Made by a program: the position numbers and the translations under genes. Of a stretch of DNA of 64,000 nucleotides, positions 60,801-64,000 are shown piece after piece (the stretch's first letter is position 1; each line of letters begins with the position of its first letter). Source of the stretch: an uncultured Acidobacteriaceae bacterium (GTDB lineage: Bacteria; Acidobacteriota; Terriglobia; Terriglobales; Acidobacteriaceae); assembly GCA_903911925.1 (NCBI GenBank), contig CAIWFH010000110.1, positions 1 through 64,000 on the forward strand. The letters are read 5' to 3'. The notes beneath the pieces are model-generated. The model had not been told where the DNA came from, did not search any database, and saw nothing but the letters and a program-made list of their open reading frames with translations.

Positions 60801-62204
60801 ATGCGGCATTTCACTCTGCGGGATCGGGGGCGGGGCTGGCTCAAGCTCCACTCATGCGCAATCTGTCTTCTCTTGGCGGTGGCAGGAACGGCGAATGGGC
60901 AGGCGCCGGGGGAACCTGCGGGACAGACATCGCCGGTTGCAGGGGCGCCGGTTTCCATCACTCTGGATGAGGCGATGAAGCGCGCGGAGGCCAATGAGCC
61001 GGCCTTTGCTGCTTCATTGGCCGACAGCAAGGTGGCGGCGTTGGACCGCAGCATTGCGCGCGCGGGACTGTTGCCGAGCGCGGTTTATCACAATCAGGCG
61101 CTATATACCCAGCCTTTGCGCCCGGCCAATCAGTCAGGTCAGGGCGGAGCCTCATCGTCATCCCCGATCTTCATCGCCAACAACGCCGTGCGCGAGTATT
61201 CCAGCCAGGCGGTGGTGAATGAAACGGTGGGGCTGGGCCAGTTGGCGGGCATGCGTCATGCGGACGCGGCCGCCGCCCATGCCGCGGCGGAGTTGGAGAT
61301 TGCGCGGCGCGGGCTCAGGGCGACGGTCATCGGCCTCTTTTACGGTTCGATTGCGGCCGAGAACAAACTGGCTGCGATTGAACGCGCCCATCATGAGGCA
61401 GTAGAACTCGGTATCCTGACCGGCAAGCGGGAGCAGGCGCGCGAAGCCGCTCACGCGGATGTGGTGAAGGCGCAACTGCAGGAGCAGCAACGGAAGCGCG
61501 ATCTCTCCGACGCCAAGCTGGCCGCAGAAAAGGCGAAGCTGGAACTTGGGGTGCTGTTGTTTGCGGATCCGCGCACGCCCTACACGCTGGTTGCCGCAGA
61601 GGGTGCGCAGGAACTTCCGGTACGCGGCGAAGTGGACCGGGCAGCCGCCAAAAACAATCCGGAGTTGAAGAGCGCGCTGGCCGTGCTGGGCGAGGGCAAT
61701 GCAGAGGTTCTGGCGGCGCGCGCGGCGTACCTTCCCGACCTGGCGTTCAACTACACGTATGGTATTGACGCGCCGCAGTTTGCAACCTATGGCCCCGCGC
61801 CCGACCATCTGCGCAACCTGGGTTACTCGGCCAGCGTGACGGTGGATATTCCGGTGTGGGACTGGTTCTCAACCCAGCACAAGCTGAAGCAGAGCGAGCT
61901 ACGCCGCGATGCCGCACGGGTGGCGCTGACTGCGACGCAACGGCGATTGATTGCCAGGCTGGATGAAGCATACTCAGAAGCTGCTGCGGCACGCGACCAG
62001 CTTGCTTCGCTGGATGACAGCGTGGCCACGGCTCGTGAAAGCCTGCGGCTTACCAAGCTGCGTTATACCGGGGGCGAGGCAACCGTGCTTGAAGTTGTCG
62101 ATGCCCAATCCGCCCTTGTAGGCGCGGAAACTGCGCGCGAAGAAGGAAGAGTGCGCTATCAGTCGGCACGGGCCGACCTTGAAACCCTTACGGGAACGAT
62201 GTGA
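60801..62204 (+). CDS. TolC-family outer-membrane efflux protein
   Basis: 467 residues from ATG 60801 (AAGGTG upstream). Signal peptide HSCAICLLLAVAGTANGQA. Two long coiled-coil outer-membrane-efflux repeats: ITLDEAMKRAEANEPAFAAS ... LEIARRGLRATVIGLFYGSI, and KLKQSELRRDAARVALTATQ ... RLTKLRYTGGEATVLEVVDAQSAL. The trimer forms the exit duct of tripartite pumps. It overlaps the reading frame of the adaptor gene by a few bases. First gene of an efflux operon with adaptor and RND pump. Confidence 0.93.
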   Translation: MRHFTLRDRGRGWLKLHSCAICLLLAVAGTANGQAPGEPAGQTSPVAGAPVSITLDEAMKRAEANEPAFAASLADSKVAALDRSIARAGLLPSAVYHNQALYTQPLRPANQSGQGGASSSSPIFIANNAVREYSSQAVVNETVGLGQLAGMRHADAAAAHAAAELEIARRGLRATVIGLFYGSIAAENKLAAIERAHHEAVELGILTGKREQAREAAHADVVKAQLQEQQRKRDLSDAKLAAEKAKLELGVLLFADPRTPYTLVAAEGAQELPVRGEVDRAAAKNNPELKSALAVLGEGNAEVLAARAAYLPDLAFNYTYGIDAPQFATYGPAPDHLRNLGYSASVTVDIPVWDWFSTQHKLKQSELRRDAARVALTATQRRLIARLDEAYSEAAAARDQLASLDDSVATARESLRLTKLRYTGGEATVLEVVDAQSALVGAETAREEGRVRYQSARADLETLTGTM

Positions 62205-62208
62205 GCCG

Positions 62209-63513
62209 ATGAAAAGCATGAACGCGAAAAAAGTATTGCTGAATTCGAGCCGGGTGTTGCTGGCGGCGGCCTTGCTGCCTTTGATGATCTTGTCCGGCTG
62301 CAAAAAAGAGGCCGCTCCGGAGACCCTCGTAACGGTGCAGGCCGAGCATCCGGAGCAGGGACCGATTGCCGAGCACATCACCGCCGATGCGGTGCTGGCG
62401 CCGCTGGCGCAGGCCGCCATCGCGTCCAAGATTTCGGCGCCGGTGCGCAAGTTTTACGTGCAGCGCGGATCGCGTGTGAAGGAAGGCGAGTTGCTGGCGA
62501 CGCTTGAAAACAGCGACCTGACGGCGGCCGCGCTGGACAACAAGGGCTCGTACATGGCGGCCGAGGCAGCGTTTGCCACGGCGACCAAGGCGCAGGTGCC
62601 CGAGGACACGCAAAAGGCGGAGTCGGATGTGGCCCAGACCAAGGCCAATCTCGATTTGAACTTGAGCATTGTGAAGAGCCGCAAGCAACTCTTTGCCGAA
62701 GGAGCCATTCCGGGCCGCGACCTGGACACGGCGCAGGCCGCTCTGGTTGCCGCACAGGCCGCATATGACGCAGCAGTCAAACATCTTGAATCGGTGCGCA
62801 GCGTGAGCCGCGAGGCCGCGCTCAAGTCTGCGCAGGGGCAGTTGACTTCAGCAGAAGGCAAGTACAAAGGCGCCAATGCGCAAGTGGGCTACTCTGAGAT
62901 TCGCAGTCCCATTGACGGAGTTGTAACCGACCGATCGCTTTTTGCGGGCGAGACCGCCGCTGCCGGTGCGCCGCTGCTGACGGTAATGGACACCTCGAGC
63001 CTGCTGGCCAAGACGCATATCGCGCAGAGCCTTGCGCAACGCTTGAAACTGGGCGACGAGGCAGCGCTGCAGGTGCCCGGAGTGGCGGAGCCTGTGACCG
63101 CCAAGGTGACGCTCATCAGTCCGGCTCTCGACCCTGGAAGCACAACGGTCGAGGTGTGGCTCAAGATCGAAAACAAATCCGGAGCGCTGAAGGTGGGCAC
63201 CCCGGTGAAAGTCTCCATTACCGGGAGGACCGATGCGAAGGCCTGGAAGATTCCGCTTGCCTCAGTTCTGACCGCGCAGGACGGCAGCAAGTCTGTGATG
63301 GTGGTTGGCACAGACGGCGCGGCGCATCGCAAGGCGGTAACACTGGGGCTGCAAGACGCTGAGGATGTGCAGGTGACCAGCGGGCTTTCGCCAACGGATT
63401 TGGTGATTACCGGCGGAGCCTACGGGCTGGATGACGGCGCCAAGGTGAAATTGGGCGCTGCGGCAGCGGACGACGACAAGCCGGCAGCCGCCAAGGGCGG
63501 GGAGAAAGAGTGA
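62209..63513 (+). CDS. RND efflux periplasmic adaptor (HlyD/MFP), lipoprotein
   Basis: 434 residues from ATG 62209. N-terminal lipobox LILSGCKK-type (MILSGC) predicts lipid anchoring to the inner membrane. Features: the biotinyl-lipoyl half-motifs AAIASKISAPVRKFYVQRGS and YSEIRSPIDGVVTDRSLFAG flank an alpha hairpin (AAEAAFATATKAQVPEDTQK onward). A beta-barrel domain with LLTVMDTSSLLAKTHI and a membrane-proximal domain follow. It ends in an acidic/basic tail. The stop TGA overlaps the start of the RND gene by one base. Confidence 0.93.
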   Translation: MKSMNAKKVLLNSSRVLLAAALLPLMILSGCKKEAAPETLVTVQAEHPEQGPIAEHITADAVLAPLAQAAIASKISAPVRKFYVQRGSRVKEGELLATLENSDLTAAALDNKGSYMAAEAAFATATKAQVPEDTQKAESDVAQTKANLDLNLSIVKSRKQLFAEGAIPGRDLDTAQAALVAAQAAYDAAVKHLESVRSVSREAALKSAQGQLTSAEGKYKGANAQVGYSEIRSPIDGVVTDRSLFAGETAAAGAPLLTVMDTSSLLAKTHIAQSLAQRLKLGDEAALQVPGVAEPVTAKVTLISPALDPGSTTVEVWLKIENKSGALKVGTPVKVSITGRTDAKAWKIPLASVLTAQDGSKSVMVVGTDGAAHRKAVTLGLQDAEDVQVTSGLSPTDLVITGGAYGLDDGAKVKLGAAAADDDKPAAAKGGEKE

Positions 63514-64000
63514 TGCCTGACGAGAGCGACGGCAACACGAGCCGCAAGCCCTTCTGGCTGGCCCGCTCAACACGCACTATTTTCTTTTTCGCGGCAGTCT
63601 TTACGCTGGCGGGCATCTACATGGCTTTCCAGGTGCCGATCTCCGTCTTTCCGGCCACCAACTTTCCGCGCGTCGTGATCGGTGTGGACAACGGTGTGAT
63701 GCCTGTGGAACAGATGCAGGTGACCATCACCAAGCCAATTGAGGACGCGGTGAACTCGGTGCCGGGACTCAAGACCGTGCGCTCCACCACCAGTCGCGGC
63801 TCGGCAGAGATAAGCCTCTTCTTTGATTGGAACCAGGACATGTTCCACTCGCTCCAATTGGTGGACGCGGCGCTTGGCAAAGTGGAGCAGACACTGCCTG
63901 CGACCGCGCGGGTGACAACGAATCGCCTGACCTTTGCAACCTTCCCGATTCTCGGCTACAGCCTCACCTCCGATACGGTGCCACAGACGCGGCTTTGGGA
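63513..64000 (+). CDS. RND efflux transporter, partial at window end
   Basis: 162 codons seen, truncated by the window edge. Starts PDESDGNTSRKPFWLARSTR, then TM1 TIFFFAAVFTLAGIYMAFQV and the typical PISVFPATNFPRVVI, ITKPIEDAVNSVPGLKTVRS, TTSRGSAEISLFFDWNQDM of the first porter domain. AcrB/CusA-like superfamily; substrate class cannot be decided from this part. TGATG overlap with the adaptor gene. Confidence 0.93.
   Translation, partial: MPDESDGNTSRKPFWLARSTRTIFFFAAVFTLAGIYMAFQVPISVFPATNFPRVVIGVDNGVMPVEQMQVTITKPIEDAVNSVPGLKTVRSTTSRGSAEISLFFDWNQDMFHSLQLVDAALGKVEQTLPATARVTTNRLTFATFPILGYSLTSDTVPQTRLW

Noticed and set aside
1..64000. CRISPR array
   Set aside because: The repeats seen are dispersed palindromes or 7-8 bp periodic arrays; none shows 28-37-bp direct repeats with unique spacers.

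Overview
The window looks like a chromosomal segment of an acidobacterium, most likely a Terriglobia/Acidobacteriaceae-type soil organism. This is inferred from family content, not from a database search. The clues are a duplicated-domain orphan MacB-type permease without its ATPase (ADOP type), a DUF2934 mini-protein, a FecR-like secreted protein with a long Pro/Ala tail, Tat-exported sugar oxidoreductase/isomerase cassettes, GC-rich DNA, and abundant intergenic palindromes including the 'GHDFSRA' type. The window includes the dnaA/rpmH locus but no recognisable DnaA-box cluster.

Layout. 0.1-9.1 kb: mtgA, then one giant sensor kinase frame (DUF4118, 15 PAS, GAF, HisKA, HATPase) cut by a single in-frame TGA, then a DUF2934 protein. 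9.2-13 kb: a Tat-exported TIM-barrel protein, a parD antitoxin with a nonsense-mutated parE, and a secreted FecR-like protein. 13.1-16.5 kb: glpK-glpD (glycerol uptake and oxidation). 16.6-21.2 kb: an ADOP permease and rpsA. 21.5-26.1 kb: a tandemly duplicated two-gene cassette (Gfo/Idh/MocA oxidoreductase plus TIM-barrel isomerase, both with Tat-type leaders). 26.2-31.7 kb: a small protein, tRNA-Arg(CCG), a membrane protein, msrA, a secreted hypothetical, a citramalate-synthase-like enzyme and a small zinc ribbon.

31.9-49.0 kb holds the minus-strand housekeeping set M50 protease-trpS-scpA ... scpB-rluB. Between scpA and scpB sit about 9.1 kb of unrelated genes: two copies of a convergent pair (PD-(D/E)XK-like protein plus PiT phosphate transporter), a bactofilin, and a complete PvuII-like type II restriction-modification system (methyltransferase, divergent controller protein and endonuclease, palindromic C-box between them, and a small ORF after the methyltransferase). 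This block is the most notable part of the window.

49.1-53.7 kb: a Tat-exported hydrolase, a left-handed beta-helix acyltransferase-like protein, an APC permease, and two tandem AhpD/carboxymuconolactone-decarboxylase-like genes whose stop codons lie inside a 7-bp-periodic repeat. 53.8-58.8 kb: yidC-yidD-rnpA-rpmH on the minus strand, divergent from dnaA. 58.9-60.6 kb: a VOC protein, a Jag/KhpB-like R3H protein and a frameshifted Uma2 gene. 60.8-64 kb: a TolC-adaptor-RND efflux operon, truncated by the window end.

Three reading frames are broken by single changes (kinase TGA, parE TAA, Uma2 -1 frameshift). Several housekeeping proteins (S1, ScpA, ScpB, RluB) carry long acidic or basic low-complexity extensions. 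Eight copies of one mosaic palindrome lie in the first 32 kb. A second palindrome family occurs between genes and also, in frame, inside scpA.
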